DNA of 64,000 bases from Rhabdophis nuchalis (GCA_039707465.1 CM077658.1:19083732-19147731), one strand, 5' to 3'. Counted from the stretch's first letter, positions 34,335 through 46,315 are shown. Translations and numbers: made by a program. The notes: generated by a model from the letters alone, not told the origin.

Positions 34335-34856
34335 TAAGACAGCCATCACAGCACCCCTACTCCTTCTCTTTGTTAAAGTAGACATACCTAGTTCTCTCAA
34401 TCATTCATCATAAGGTTTAGCTTCCAGACACTTTATCATCTTTTTTGCTCTTCTCTGCTCTCTTTATATGTATATTTATATATACATTACATAAATATAT
34501 ATTTTATGCATGCCCCAGGCAATGTCTGGTGTTGGGTCTGGTTCATGCTTGCCGTCAACAATTGTGATATTTTCTTTCTAGCCAACATCAAGTGAAGAAG
34601 CTCTGGAGTTCTACAACAAAGGTATCTCTAGATCCCCCAAGTCTTGTCCCACCAGCCCAGACAAAACATTTTCCTTTTTCTTGGTTGTTATTGTCTTACC
34701 AACTTCAATAAAATCTGGAAAGGGATTGTAGCTTGCACTTGAAAAAAACAACAACATCCCAGAGCTGAAATAGGAAAATAATAGCCTTTGCAGAAAAGAA
34801 TTCTTGAATTTTCCAGAATCTCTTGGGAACAACTGTTGAAAAGAATCCTTTTAAAT

Positions 34857-35180
34857 TCTCCTTCCTTCCTTCCTTCCTTCCTTCCTTCCTTCCTTCCTTC
34901 CTTCCTTCCTTCCTTCCTTCCTTCCTCCCATCCTCCCTCTCTCTCTTCTTCACTATTTCCTCCCTCCCTCCTTCTCTTTCATCTCCCTTACTCCTTCCTT
35001 ACTTCTGCTTTATTTCCTCCCTCCCCCTTTTTTTCACTATTTCCTTTTTTCTTCCCTCCCTCCCTCCTTCTTTCTCATCCCCCTCCCTCCCTCCTTTTGC
35101 TTTATTTCTTTCCTGCCGCCCTCTCTTCTTGACTATTTCCTCCCTCCCTCTCTCCCTCCATTCCCTTCCCTTTGTGCAGA
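34857..35180. repeat. (TTCC)n array and polypyrimidine tract
   Basis: Pure (TTCC)n to about 34925, then roughly 250 bp of CCTCC/CTTTT-type pyrimidine-rich sequence. ORFs on both strands are artefacts. Confidence 0.9.
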
Positions 35181-36667
35181 GCAAGACTACACACCGTGCT
35201 GTATGGTTGTGGGGTTTTTTTAGTCACCTGAGAAGGAATCCTGTGAAGTTGATCAGTGTTGTTCTTACAACAGATGGAAATTTGTTTTGGAAGAAATGTG
35301 GTTTGGGGAAATAGTTGCTCAGAACTGGCCGGTTCGGAGATGAAAACAGATCTTTCTAAAAAAGCTTTTTCCTTTTTCCTTTAAAAAAAAAAAGAAGAAC
35401 GCTGGAACACTAGCCTGGATTTTTATGCCTCTGTGAAAGGAGTGACAAGGGCAAAAAAACATTCAGTGGAGATGCTTTACTTATTTTTTTTTCTAAAATA
35501 CTTAATAATGAAGGGAAATCCCATCCAGCATTTATCGGTAGTGCTTCAGAAGATTAAATAGACAGGCGAGCTGCGGAAAGACACCAGAGCTGGAAATAAA
35601 ACATTTCATTTGCAATGGAGTGATGGCCCACTCATGCTTCAACCCGTATCTCTTGCAGAAAGAACAAGTCGTGGTTTAAAGAGGAGAACTGGTTGGTGCC
35701 AGCGTTTCATTGTGGTTAGAGTTCATCGCTAGGGCTTGGAGATTAAATATCCAGCTAACCATCAAGCCCACCCAAGAGATTTTGGACTATTCCCTCCCCG
35801 ATTGAGTTCACACATTGCACTCATTATAATGTGGTTTCTTTTGTGCTTAGGGCACCTCCGGACACCGTTTATCTATGCCCCTGGGTCCCAAGCCATCGAT
35901 AAACCCCAACAGTTACGATGCTCAACCTCCCGCTTGGCTTTTGCAGCAGGAAAACCGGATGTGGACTGTGCCCCAGATTCTCGCATCTGACATCTGTGGC
36001 TCTTTTTTCTTTCTTTCTTTTTTTATAATCTACATTTATATCGTCTTTGCAACACGTGTAGGCTGTCCTGAGTCCCAAGCTTGGTTGAGTCTTACTGGGT
36101 GAGGATGTAATGGAAAGGGCTTTGGATTCCCATTATGGCTCTGCCTGAAGGAGGTAGATCTGGCTCAGGCCTTAATGGCCCATTGACAAAAGTGAGGGAG
36201 CTAAGTTTCTGCCTCCCTTTTAGGGGAAATATTCTGCCCTTTTAATATCTCCTAAAATATCTCATTTTTCTAGGAAAGGGGTGGATGCTGACTTCCTGCA
36301 GCTGCTATCAATCACCCTTTCCCTCTGACAGTTTGTCTGGGGAACTACCTCTCACCTTTCGCTCCAGTTTTGCCGAGTGTCTCCATGGCAAGGCACTGAA
36401 CCCAACTCTGTCTTTCAACCGAGATTGTTTGTTGTCTCAAAACAAACTAAACTGGCACCTGCCAGCTCTCCAGGCCTTACCGAGCTCTTTTAGCTTAGAT
36501 GTGGCACTTGTGTTTTCAGCTGTCACTGGGACAGGAGTGGCTTTATTAATAAGATTACTTTGACAGTTATTTTTCTTCCGGGTTGTTGTTTTTTTATTTA
36601 AAAAAAGCACCGTTTCTTGCTTGATGGCTGAAATAAAGGCTTCCCAACAGCATTTCAATAGCACAAA
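35181..36667. other. Unique-looking intergenic DNA, no gene seen
   Basis: No repeat or coding exon recognised. ORFs of 80-90 residues lack splice signals or recognisable domains. Confidence 0.4.
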
Positions 36668-36740
36668 ATTAAATAAAAGGGGGTTATCAGGATGAGGACT
36701 TGGCTTTGTGCTGCTGGGGAAGCCTAAGTCAGAACACTCA
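36668..36740 (+). mobile_element. 3' end of the LTR-like repeat
   Basis: 'aataaaagggggttatcagg' and 'gggaagcctaagtcagaaca' match the last ~70 bp of 23634-24243, preserving the poly(A) signal and terminus. Confidence 0.5.
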
Positions 36741-36986
36741 CAATAATAACTGGTGTTTTGAACAAGTTGCGTATTAGGTCAACACCGGCTTTGATAGCCG
36801 ATTTGTTAAAACATCTCTACCCCTTGACTGGTTCACGGAGGAAATTAAATCCTGTTCTATTTAAATAGGACCAGTTGAAGAAACCACCTTTGTGTTCCAC
36901 CCAACAAGACATTCCTCGGCATGGTGTGAAAACTTCGCTCTTATGTCTCAAGCTGGAATGATAGGAATACATGGAGTCTGACTAAC

Positions 36987-37943
36987 ATGGAGTCATTGAC
37001 TTACAACAGTTCATTTAATGACTGTTCAAAATCAACACGGACCTGAAAAAGATGACTTATTATGGTTTTCCACACTTACGACCATTGCAGCCTCCCTTTG
37101 GCCAGGTGATCAAAATTCAGATTCTTGGCCACTGGTTCATACTTGTGACGGTTGCAGTGTCCAAGGATCACGTGATTCTCTTTTGGGACCTTCTGACAAG
37201 CAAAGTGAAAGGGGAAGCCAAATTCATTTCACAACTATGTAAGTAACAACTGCAAACAACTGCTAACCAGGGCATACAAAACCTTTACCAGACCAATTCT
37301 CGAATAAAAGTTCATCTGCCTGGAATCCACACTGTATATCAGACAATAATACAATTGAACGAGTCCAGAGGTATTCCACGAGAAGAGTCCTCCACTCCTC
37401 TGCTCACAATAGAATCCCTTAGGCCACCAGGCTCGAAATGTTGGGCTTAGACAACCTGGAACTACGCTGATTAAGGTCTGACCTAGGCATAGTACACAAA
37501 ATTGTCTGCTACAACATCCTACCTTTCAAAGACTACTTCACCCTCAATAATATAGGGGCAAACAATTGATACAAACTCAAGGTAAACCGTTCCAAACTCG
37601 ATTGCAGAAAATACAACTTCTTTAACAGAGTGGTCAACACCTGGAATGCTCTCCCTGACTCCGTTGTTACCTCCTCAAACCCCCACAGCTTCCACCTCAA
37701 ACTGTCCACATCAGTGTGCCGACCGTCCCTGTCCTCCTGTCCCCATTTATTTGTACTAATTTCCTTTGTTCATGTCCATGTTCATACTTATACCTGTTAT
37801 CTCGTACATGTTTGACAAAATAATAAATAAATAAATGATCATGACAAGAAAGATAGTAAAATAGGTCAAAACTCCGTTAACAAAGGTTTTCGCTTAGCAA
37901 CCTAAATTTTGGGCTCAATTGTGGTCGTAGGTTGAGGACTACC
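36987..37943. mobile_element. pogo/Tigger-like repeat split by a LINE
   Basis: Left half 36987-37261 and right half 37851-37943 ('ttcgcttagcaacctaaatt' to 'ggttgaggactaccct') belong to one element; the LINE at 37262-37850 inserted into it. Confidence 0.6.
37262..37850 (+). mobile_element. Non-LTR retrotransposon 3' end, clade uncertain
   Basis: Frameshifted ORF2 C-terminus of jockey/CR1-superfamily type: FTRPILEY, RRVLHSSAHNRIPPRLEMLG, then VVNTWNALPDSVVTSSNPHS. It ends with an 'aataataaataaataaatg' tail. It differs from the CR1, L2 and Rex1 copies here, so a separate family. Confidence 0.65.
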
Positions 37944-38446
37944 CTTATTGCTGTCCCTTTCTTTTCTTTCCTTTTTGCAATTTTTAAAAAATTCCTCGGT
38001 TCTTTTTCTGCATTCTCTCTTCACCCTCCTAAAACCTCTTTTAAAATTCCCTCTTTCTCCTTTCATTTTTATTTTTTGGGGGGTAAAATTTGACTCTCGT
38101 ATATTTTTACGGTACCCATGGCAGGCAGTCGCTCTGCTGATCTCCCACTGTGCAAATTGCCCTTCAGAGAAAGATCTTCCCGTCAGTAACTTACAAGAGG
38201 TGCCAGCAGCAGCAGCAGCAGCAGCTAAAGGAGATTTGGGGGTGGGGGGAACCCATGAGCTTGCAAATCAGCAGGCATCTGTACCCACCCCCGGAATTAG
38301 TTTCTATCTTGTATCAAACGCGTCCCTTCCTCCTTTCTTTGAAAGCATGCAAACCAACGAGGTGGCCTCGGGGCAGTGTTTGAGGTTCAAAGACGCATTT
38401 GTGGAATTTGGCTTCCTTGAAAAATACAGATGCCTCTTTCCTAGAT
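37944..38446. other. Intergenic DNA, no gene seen
   Basis: A short (CAG)n run lies at about 38203-38226. The plus ORF across 37948-38454 has no recognisable domain. Confidence 0.4.
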
Positions 38447-38627
<181 letters not shown>

Positions 38628-38679
38628 ACATACATACTGGTTTACCATTTTAGCCATTGCCTATTTACAGCAGGAATAG

Positions 38680-38876
38680 ACCCCCTTTCCCTATCGGATG
38701 GTCCCCACAGAAGGATTCCAGTACCCAGCAATTGTCCAGGTGCTCCTCCACTTCAGATGGACCCTGATTGGCCTCTTTGCTTCAGACACAGAGAAGGGAG
38801 AGAATTTCATGAGGACTTTCTCTCCTACGCTTGTCAGGAATGGAATTTGTGTGGTTATTTCACAACAAGGCCTTTT
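38680..38876 (+). pseudogene. Vomeronasal type-2 receptor fragment (V2R-like)
   Basis: About 65 residues in frame (PFPYRMVPTEGFQYPAIVQV, then LLHFRWTLIGLFASDTEKGE) match the extracellular ligand-binding (ANF/venus-flytrap) domain of V2R pheromone receptors, class C GPCRs of vomeronasal neurons. An in-frame TAG at 38677-38679 sits just before the match. Similarity ends near 38876, although the frame stays open to 39007. No other V2R exon is near, and GATA arrays flank it on both sides (38447-38627 and 38994-39088). I read it as a dispersed pseudogene piece. Confidence 0.8.
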
Positions 38877-38993
38877 CCACATGTTCATAGAATGGATCCG
38901 ACTTGATAAAAAGTGTCCACGAAAGAGACCTAACATGATGAATTGGATTGATAACATCAGCAAGTATTGTGGGCTCAATTGGCAAAAGAAAAA

Positions 38994-38995
38994 CC

Positions 38996-39079
<84 letters not shown>

Positions 39080-39088
39080 GTCATATGA
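38994..39088. repeat. (GATA)n array
   Basis: Uninterrupted tetranucleotide array of about 23 units, followed by degenerate GATA-like sequence to about 39150. Confidence 0.95.
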
Positions 39089-39164
39089 TAGCCAGACAGA
39101 CAGATAAACAGATAGATATGACGTATGACAGAGAGACAGATAGGATAAATGAGAGAGAAGGCCA

Positions 39165-39432
39165 GATCTTTAGAAGGCCAGATCCTGAACATCCTTTGGC
39201 CACCTAATGAGAAAAAGGACTCCCTGGAGAAGAGCCTCATGATGGGAAAGATGGAGGGCAAAAGAAGACAGAGATGACAGAGGATGAGATGACTGGTCCA
39301 TTTAAGCTCACACCAAAGCAGTTGGCATGAGCTTCAATGGACTCCAGAGGATGGTAGAGGACAGGAACGCCTGGAGGAACATTGTCCATGGGGTCACGAT
39401 GGGTCAGACATGACTTCACAACTAACAACAGC
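39165..39432 (+). mobile_element. BovB LINE 3' end fragment
   Basis: From 'cttgaaggccagatcctgaa'-type sequence to the 'cacaactaacaac' tail; shares 'ggaggaacattgtccatggg' with the copies at 28.4 and 32.7 kb. Confidence 0.85.
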
Positions 39433-40536
39433 TAACAACCCAGAGATTAAACAGACCTCAGTTTAGGTGGTGAGTAAACTCCCTTGTAGGCCGGACTCAA
39501 GCAAATCCCTAGATCAAAATGGGCTCTGCTTGTTTGGGACATGGTGTAAATTTAATTGTGGTTTCTTCTATAAACCACCTTTAAGCAGACAGACTTAGCT
39601 TGACATGTGAATGAAAGTACAGCACAGAAACAGAGCTTCAGAAGGAATGCGTATGATCTTTAGATAAAGACTGCCCTGTATTTGAAGTTTACAAAATTAA
39701 GTGCTTTGTGTTGAAATTTGGATTTAATGCTCTGCTCTTATTTCCAAGCTCCTTGGGAAAATGAAAGCATTAAGTAAGGCTCTGGTCTGAGGTTTCTTTC
39801 CCCTTACATCTGTTCCCAATCCATAGTCATTTGCTCTCTTCTGCTACTCTAATAGGTTTCCTTATAAAAAATCCCCCATATTTAATACAAAAGCTGTGCT
39901 TGTTATAATGAGCTTAAAATCTCTAATGGTTCTTCTTCCACCAAATTGCTTCGGGTTCTCCACCACACCACATTAAGTTTGGGAAGGAGGGATTTTTGCT
40001 TAATAGATCCTTTGAAAGGCTATTTTGTGAAAAGGGATGGATTTTCTCCTTTTCTCTCTCCTGCAATTAGAACAGAAGAAATCCACTGAAGTTCTTTACC
40101 GCATTTGAGAGGGGGGGGGGGGATGAAGCTGCTGGATTTGTGCTGTGAAAATCACAATTGGCTCTAGGTGGCAGCAGAGTGTTGGCATGTCCTGAATCTC
40201 TTTTCTGCCATCTAGTGGCCACTCAGAATATCGCAGCCCAGGACAAGTGCATTTAAGGTCCTTTGGTGCCCTCTGAGCTTGGTTGTTTTCTTGCAGACAT
40301 CTCATTACCCAAAGTAGGCAACCTCATCAATATTAGAAGGGAGTAGGGGGAATGTCTGAAGTAGTTGAAGAGTTTGGGGACCCCTGATAAGACTTCTGGA
40401 CTGGAGTAACATCTCCTTTCGGCTATTAAACCTGATTGCTTTCCTAATATTATTATTATTCGTGGTCCTATTAAAGCCACATTTCTTAAATTATTTTCGC
40501 AATGTCTGAGGATCAGTGAGAAATCATGAAGGTATC
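39433..40536. other. Intergenic DNA, no gene seen
   Basis: No repeat or coding exon recognised. Confidence 0.4.
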
Positions 40537-41010
40537 TTACAGATTAACAGAGTTGGAAGGACTTCTGTAGGTCATCTAGTCCACCCCCCCATCCCCGCCC
40601 AAGCAGGAGACCCTACACACCATTTCTGACAGAGGGCAGTCCAATCTCTTCTTGAAAGCCTCCGGTGATGAAGCTCCCATAACCTCCAAAGGCAACTTCT
40701 CTTCCATGGGTTGATTGTTCTCACTGTCAGAAAATTCCTCCTTATTTCCAGGTTGAATCTCTAACACGTTTAGTTTCTATCCATCATTTTTTGTCTGACC
40801 TTCACGTGCTTTAGAAAACAACTTGACACCTCCCCCCTCTCTGTGGCAGCTCCTCAAATATTAGAAGACTGCTATCATGTCTCCTCTGGTCCTTCTCCTC
40901 ACTAGACTAGCCATGCTCAGTTCCAGTTCATTGTTATGTTTTAGCCTCCAGTCCTCTAATCATCCTGGTTGCTCTTCTCTGCACTCTTTCTAGCATCTCA
41001 ACATCTTTTT
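40537..41010 (-). mobile_element. CR1 3' end
   Basis: Reverse CR1, diverged, from 'acagagttggaaggacttct' back to the KDVETLE-type region; not in frame. Confidence 0.82.
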
Positions 41011-41098
41011 TTTTTTAATGATGGAGCTGAAGGAGGTGTAGAGTTTGGGGAATCTCGGATGGGACTTTTGGATGGAGTCACTTCTGCTATTGTCCTGC

Positions 41099-41818
41099 TG
41101 CTTTACAATACAATACAATACAATAGCAGAGTTGGAAGGGACCTTGTAGGTCTTCTAGTCCAACCCCCTGTGTAGGCAGGAACCTTATACCATTTCAGAC
41201 AAATGGCCATCCAACATCTTCTTAAAGACTTCCAGGGTTAGGGCATTCACAACTTCTGGAGGCAAGCTGTTCCAGAGGTTAATTGTTCTAACTGTCAGGA
41301 AATTTCTCCTTAGTTCTAAGTTGCTTCTCTCCTTGATTAGTTTCTACCCATTGCTTCTTGTCCTGCCTCCAGGTGCCTTGGAGAATAGTTTGACTCCCTC
41401 TTCTTTGTGGCACCCTCTGAGATATTGGAAGGCTGCTATCATGTCTCCCCTGGTCCTTCTCTTCATCAAACTAGACCTACCCAGTTCCTGCAACCGTTCT
41501 TCATATGTTTTAGCCTCCAGTCCCCTAATCCTCTTGGTTGCTCTTCTCTGCACTCTTTCCAGAGTCTCCACGTCTTTTCTACATCGTGGCGACCAAAACT
41601 GTATGCAGTATTCCAGGTGTGGCCTTACCAAGGCACTATACAGTGGCATTAACACTTCACGTGATCTAGATTCTATCCCTCTGTTTATGCAGCCTAGAAC
41701 TGTGTTGGCTTTTTTGGCAGCTGCTGCACATGGCTGGCTCCTATTTAAATGGTTGTCCACTAGGATTCCAAGATCCCTCGCTTTCATTTCTCCTGCCCCC
41801 AAACTCCCCACCCACCAA
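41099..41818 (-). mobile_element. CR1 LINE, best-preserved copy
   Basis: Minus-strand ORF2 C-terminal region open over 155 codons (41344-41811): [79 protein letters not shown]. One frameshift follows before the 3' terminus at 41099. This is the end of the reverse transcriptase and downstream domain, still 5'-truncated. Confidence 0.93.
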
Positions 41819-42647
41819 TACCTGGAGGCCCACAGCCTTTGTCCCTAGCGTTTTCTTTCCCTCCCGCTCACCTCTTCCTCTAAAAGAACTGATGATGCAT
41901 TGTGATTTCTCACTCCCCTCTTCTTCTTCTTCTCCTTCTTTTTCTTCTTCTTCTTCTTCTTTTTTCTACAGGGGTTTTATTAAGAAGGCTGGAGACAGTT
42001 CTCATTAGTCTCAGTGCCACCTTTTATCACTTATCAGAGGAACAAGCAAACGGAGAGCTGATTCCTTTGATCACGGCAAAAGGAGAAAGAGTATTAAAAA
42101 CCCTATGAAGATCTGCTAAGTAGAAACCGGGAGAGACAGACTGAGGCATGTTTCAAAGGAAGAAACAGGATTGAAAGTTGCCAGATTTGCTTGTACATAT
42201 TAAAGAACTGTAGACGGAGCAACATATCCAACTGCTTGGTTCTCCTTCCCCCCCCCCCCCTCACCCCCTCCCCTCCCTTTCTCCTCCTTTGGTTTTTCTT
42301 TTTTTTTTTTAATTTTATTTTTTTGAAACAGGCAAAGAGGAATTCATCCACAGGAAGGGCAGGTGATCAACCAGAGCCAGAAGGGGGAGGGGGAAAAAAA
42401 ACAACCTTGGGAGGTGGGTTTCAAGGGAATTGGGAGATGTAAGTGGGGAGAGAGCTGGAAAACAAGAGGAGGAGACAAGATTGACACGTCAGATTGGGCT
42501 CCTGGGAGGCTAAAGCTCCGTAGTGTTCTTTCCTTTGAGGGAAAGTGGAGTTTCTTTCTTTCTTTTTTGTTTTGCAAAATTAATCACGGTATGTGACTGG
42601 GTGACTTGGGGGATCTTCTCTACTTTTCTTCCTACACCTACCCATCC
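41819..42647. other. Intergenic DNA with homopolymer runs, no gene seen
   Basis: (CTT)n run at 41920-41965, a C run near 42253 and a T run near 42300. No exon recognised. Confidence 0.4.
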
Positions 42648-42698
42648 CTTCAGGTCAGTGGTGAAATTCTTTTTTTTTTTTTTTTTACTATCGGTTGA

Positions 42699-42893
42699 CT
42701 TTGACTTGACTTTGACTTTATTACATTTATATACCGCTCCCTTTCCCAAAAGGGACTCGGGGCGGTGCACAGGAAATTTAAAAACATATATAAACATAAC
42801 AATATAAAAAATTTAAAAACCAAATTAAATTATTTATCCCTGTGCTAAAAATTTAAAATAAGTTAAAACTATATGTTTTAAAACTATATGGTT
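42699..42893 (-). mobile_element. L2-like LINE 3' UTR fragment inside MITE
   Basis: 'ttatataccgctccctttcc' and 'gggactcggggcggtgcaca' match the L2 tail at 45768-45845; only the 3' UTR is present. Confidence 0.7.
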
Positions 42894-43003
42894 CTGTGGG
42901 TGTGACTTGGTGGGCATGGCAGGGGAAAGATATTGCAAAATCTCCATTCTCACCCCACTCTGGGGCCAGCCAGCGGTGGCCTATGCCGGTTCTCAATAAG
43001 GGT

Positions 43004-43433
43004 GGAGATGGCATCCATGTTTGGTTCAACCTAGCCTCACTCTGATTGGACTGAGTCTGTTTATTAATTAATTAGGCGTACTATATAACCCCTCTAGGAG
43101 CAGCCTTGCTCAGTTTTCCGACTCAGTCTATCTCTGGGACTGGTCCGGTATCTTCTTCTGATCTAAACTACTTCTGTCTCTGAGGTTTGGAATTGGTAGG
43201 CCTGTCATCCCTCCACCGCTTCCCTCACCTCTGGGAATTGTTACAGGCCAAGGGACATGTCCCAAGCGCCTCCTTTTTGCTCTCCCATTTGACTGATTAA
43301 TTCTGAGGGGTGATTTGAAGAGAGGCCTGGATTGGGGGTGTAGCCTGGGTGTAGCCATTGCTACGAGGCCTCTTCTGCCCCGGAGAGCTTGCTGCAGCCG
43401 CCTTTTCGCCTCCACGCTTTCGGGAGTAGTTCT
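43004..43433. mobile_element. Unidentified ~430-bp insertion inside MITE
   Basis: Bounded by a 6-bp direct repeat GTTCTC (42998-43003 and about 43429-43434). It has a TATA-like ctatataacc at about 43082 with an initiator-like pyrimidine region ~30 bp downstream. The termini are not TG/CA, so a solo LTR is uncertain. Confidence 0.45.
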
Positions 43434-43534
43434 CTTAACTACTCAAAATTTCTGCTACAGGTTCTCCAGAGCCTGTCAGAACCTGCTGAATTTCACCCAT
43501 GCTTCAGGTCCATCAATCAGGATATAATCAAGAT

Positions 43535-43955
43535 CAAGGGAGGCACTAATACCACTCTATAAAGACCACCCCTAGAGTACTGCATCCAGTTTTGGTCACC
43601 ACACTATAAAAAAGTTGTGGAGACTCTAGAAAGAAAGCAGAGAAGAGCAACCAGGGTGATTAGGAGCAGGGCTGAAATTCAGCAGGTTCTGACAGGCTCT
43701 GGAGAACCGGTAGCAGAAATTTTGAGTAGTTCAGAGAATCAGTAGATACCACCTCTGACTGGCTCCAGAGTGGGGTGGGGAAATTTTGCAGTATCCTTCC
43801 CCTGCCATGCCCACCAAGCCACGCCCACAGAACCGGTAGTAAAAAATCTTGGATTTCACCACTGATTAGGAGACTGGAGACTAAAACATATGAAGAACGG
43901 TTACAGGAACTGGGCACAGCTAGTCTAGTGAAGAGAAGGACCAGGAGAGACCTAC
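43535..43955 (+). mobile_element. CR1 fragment interrupted by a hAT-like MITE
   Basis: CR1 ORF2 sequence at 43535-43666 resumes at 43865 ('attaggagactggagactaa'), the join being the MITE's own target duplication. Confidence 0.82.
43667..43864 (-). mobile_element. hAT-like MITE with perfect 8-bp TSD
   Basis: Reverse copy, cagggctgaaattc to ggatttcaccactg, 198 bp, flanked by ATTAGGAG on both sides (43659-43666, 43865-43872) within CR1. Confidence 0.92.
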
Positions 43956-44171
43956 TCCAGTATCTTTGCCATGAAAACCCCATGGACAGCACCAAAGGGC
44001 AAAAAGATATGATGCGCTGACACGTTTTGTCAGAGCTCTCTGCTATGACCTGTCCATCTTGGGTGGCCCTGCACGGCATAACTCATACCTTCACTGAGTT
44101 ACACAAGTCCCTTCGCCACGGCAAGGCAGTAATCCATGAAGGGGCCCAACCTTGGCAACTCTTAGGACCTG

Positions 44172-44640
44172 TGAACTTCAACGGCTCGGGACCTAGTTAT
44201 CTGCGGGATCGGATCCTGCCCCATACATCCTCACGGTCGATTCGCTCCCACAGAGAGGAACTTCTCCGGGTGCCGTCCACTAGACTTTGTCAGCGGGCGA
44301 CGCCCAGGGGAAGGGCCTTCTCTGTGGCGGGCCCAGCCCTCTGGAACGACCTTCCCCCCGATATTAGGACAACTACGGACCTCCGCTCCTTCCGTTTAAA
44401 ATTAAAGACACATCTTTTTCGCCTGGCCGGCCTTGGGTAGTCTCTTCTAAGGTTAGGGGTTTTAGGGGTAGTTTTAGTTTAGTTTATGGGTTTTTAGCGC
44501 AGGACTAATTTAATTCATTTTTAATTTTGTATTCTGTCTGTGGTTTTATCTGTATTTTTAATTGCCTGTGCCCCGCCTCGAGTCCCTTTGGGGAGAGAGA
44601 GCGGGATATAAAATTAAAATTATTATTATTATTATTAACT
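44172..44640 (+). mobile_element. L2-like LINE 3' end, intact C-terminal frame
   Basis: The plus frame to 44440 encodes GSGPSYLRDRILPHTSSRSI, RATPRGRAFSVAGPALWNDL and RSFRLKLKTHLFRLAGLG. The 3' UTR follows, with 'gagagagcgggatataaaat' and an (ATT)n tail at 44621-44637. One of the less decayed L2-type copies. Confidence 0.88.
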
Positions 44641-44727
44641 CCCAGAATTCCCCAGCCTCTCATGCTAGGGAATTCTGGGAGTTGAAGTCCACAGGTCTTA
44701 AAGTTGCTAAGGTTGAACACCCCTTGG
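44638..44727. mobile_element. Foldback MITE remnant
   Basis: 'aactcccagaattccccagc' and 'gaattctgggagttgaagtc' in opposite orientation mark the palindromic family; ends eroded. Confidence 0.55.
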
Positions 44728-44735
44728 ATCTAGAC

Positions 44736-45033
44736 ACGTGATGGAGAACCTATGGCAAGCAGGTGGCACGCAGAGCCATATTTTGCAGCCCGGCAGCCCT
44801 CAGCTCTGGTGCCCATGTATGCGCCAGCCAGCTTATTTTCGGCCTTCCGGAGGGCCGGGGGAGGCTGTTTCTCACCCTCCCCAGGCTCTGGAGGCTTTCC
44901 TGAAACCTTGGGAGAGTAAAAAACAGCTCAATGGGCAAACCCAGAAGTTTGTTCCCAATTGAGGAGTTTTCACACATCTGCAGGTGGGGGTTGTGTCTTT
45001 TGGACCCCTTTAGGAAAAGGTTCGCCATCCCTG
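44736..45033. mobile_element. hAT-like MITE ('gatggcgaacc' family)
   Basis: Ends 'gatggagaacctatggca' and 'aaaggttcgccatccctg', flanked by ATCTAGAC (44728-44735) and ACCTAGAC (45034-45041), 7 of 8 matching. Confidence 0.78.
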
Positions 45034-45041
45034 ACCTAGAC

Positions 45042-45767
45042 TTTCTGGATTCTCAACATTCAGTGAGGTTCAACAATCTCAGGCAACTTCTGATTCCAGC
45101 AAAAAAAAAGAAAAAAAAAGTCAGCCAGGAAAGACACTGAATTGCAACTGTCCTCTGCATCGTGCAAAGAGAAAGAGGAAAAGAGAGAGACTGAGAGAGT
45201 TCACTTTTGTTCTTCTCCTCCCCTCATTATCTGATAGTTCTTTAAAGAGTTTCAAGTTTTACTTTGCCTCCTTTTGATCAGGAGGAAATGGCAGTGTAGG
45301 GAAGGAAGCACAGCTGTGCCTCCGGCTTTGAACTCACCAGGTTTAAAAGTCTGCAAGAATATTTTTTTTTTTTCCCCCTTCCCTTTCAGCTCGCTCCAGC
45401 CTGGCTCACACAGCCTCGTGATAAAGGGAGATATTAAATTGTCCACCAGGATTACTAGAAAGGTAAATTCTTCAATCCAAAGCTCACAGTGGAATTGTGT
45501 TGGGTGTGTAGTTTTCTTTTTTGCTTTCAAATTTAAATCCTTAATAAGGTAAATGGCCTGGTTTTTCTTTTTTCTTTTTTTCTTGAATTGCAGGTCTCAA
45601 TTCCAATTGTGTTTCCCCCCCCCCTCCTTTCCCTTTTTGGAAAAATAAAAAGTGTAGCTTTCCCCCCCCCCCCCCCCTAAAAGAAAAAAGAGGCTGGTTT
45701 TATGGCAGGCGCCTAGAACTACAGATGGCATTTAATGTGGCAGCGCCATCTAGTGGCGCCATAAGTT
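45042..45767. other. Intergenic DNA, no gene seen
   Basis: C- and T-rich runs near 45361, 45616 and 45663; no exon or repeat recognised. Confidence 0.4.
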
Positions 45768-46172
45768 CATAATAATAATAATAATAATATTTATTTTATA
45801 TACCGCGTCCTCTCCCCAGGGGGACTCGGAGCGGTGCACAGGGAAAAATTAAAGCACTATAAAATATACATACAAGAATAAATACAATAGAATAAAAACA
45901 AATTAAATTTGATTGTCCCTGCACTAAAATCCCCATATTAAAACTAGCATTCCCTAACGCCCTAAAGGTAGAGACTAACCTAGGCCGGCCAAGCAGAAAA
46001 AGTATGTTTTTAATTTTTGACGGAAGGAGCGGAGGTCCATGGTTGTTCTAATGTCGGGGGGAAGGTCGTTCCAGAGGGCTGGGCCCGCCACAGAGAAGGC
46101 CCTTCCCCTGGGCGTCGCCCGCTGACAAAGTCTAGTGGACGGCACCCGGAGAAGTCCCTCTCTGTAGGAGCG
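45768..46172 (-). mobile_element. L2-like LINE 3' end
   Basis: The minus frame 45975-46172 encodes IRSYREGLLRVPSTRLCQRA, then the FSVAGPALWNDLPPDIRTTM block. The 3' UTR ends at an (AAT)n tail (45767-45790). Confidence 0.88.
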
Positions 46173-46315
46173 AATCAACTCAAGGTTGACTCAACCTTCC
46201 ATCCTTCTGAGGTTGGTAAAAATGAGGTTCCAGATTCGTCTACGGTCATTCTCAGTCATCCAGGTTGGGGCTGCTTTTTCAAGAGGCAACTGGATTTCCT
46301 TGGTTTTTCTTTGAA

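Larger units (their letters stand above)
42656..43501 (+). mobile_element. hAT-like MITE containing two nested insertions
   Basis: Ends cagtggtgaaattc and tgaatttcacccatg are flanked by perfect 8-bp duplications CTTCAGGT (42648-42655, 43502-43509). The MITE proper is broken by an L2 tail (42699-42893) and by an unidentified insertion (about 43004-43433). Removing both restores the ~200-bp layout of 19321-19526. Confidence 0.85.

Noticed and set aside
41344..41811. 155-codon minus ORF as a host gene
   Set aside because: It is the CR1 ORF2 C-terminus, matching about twenty other copies in the window.
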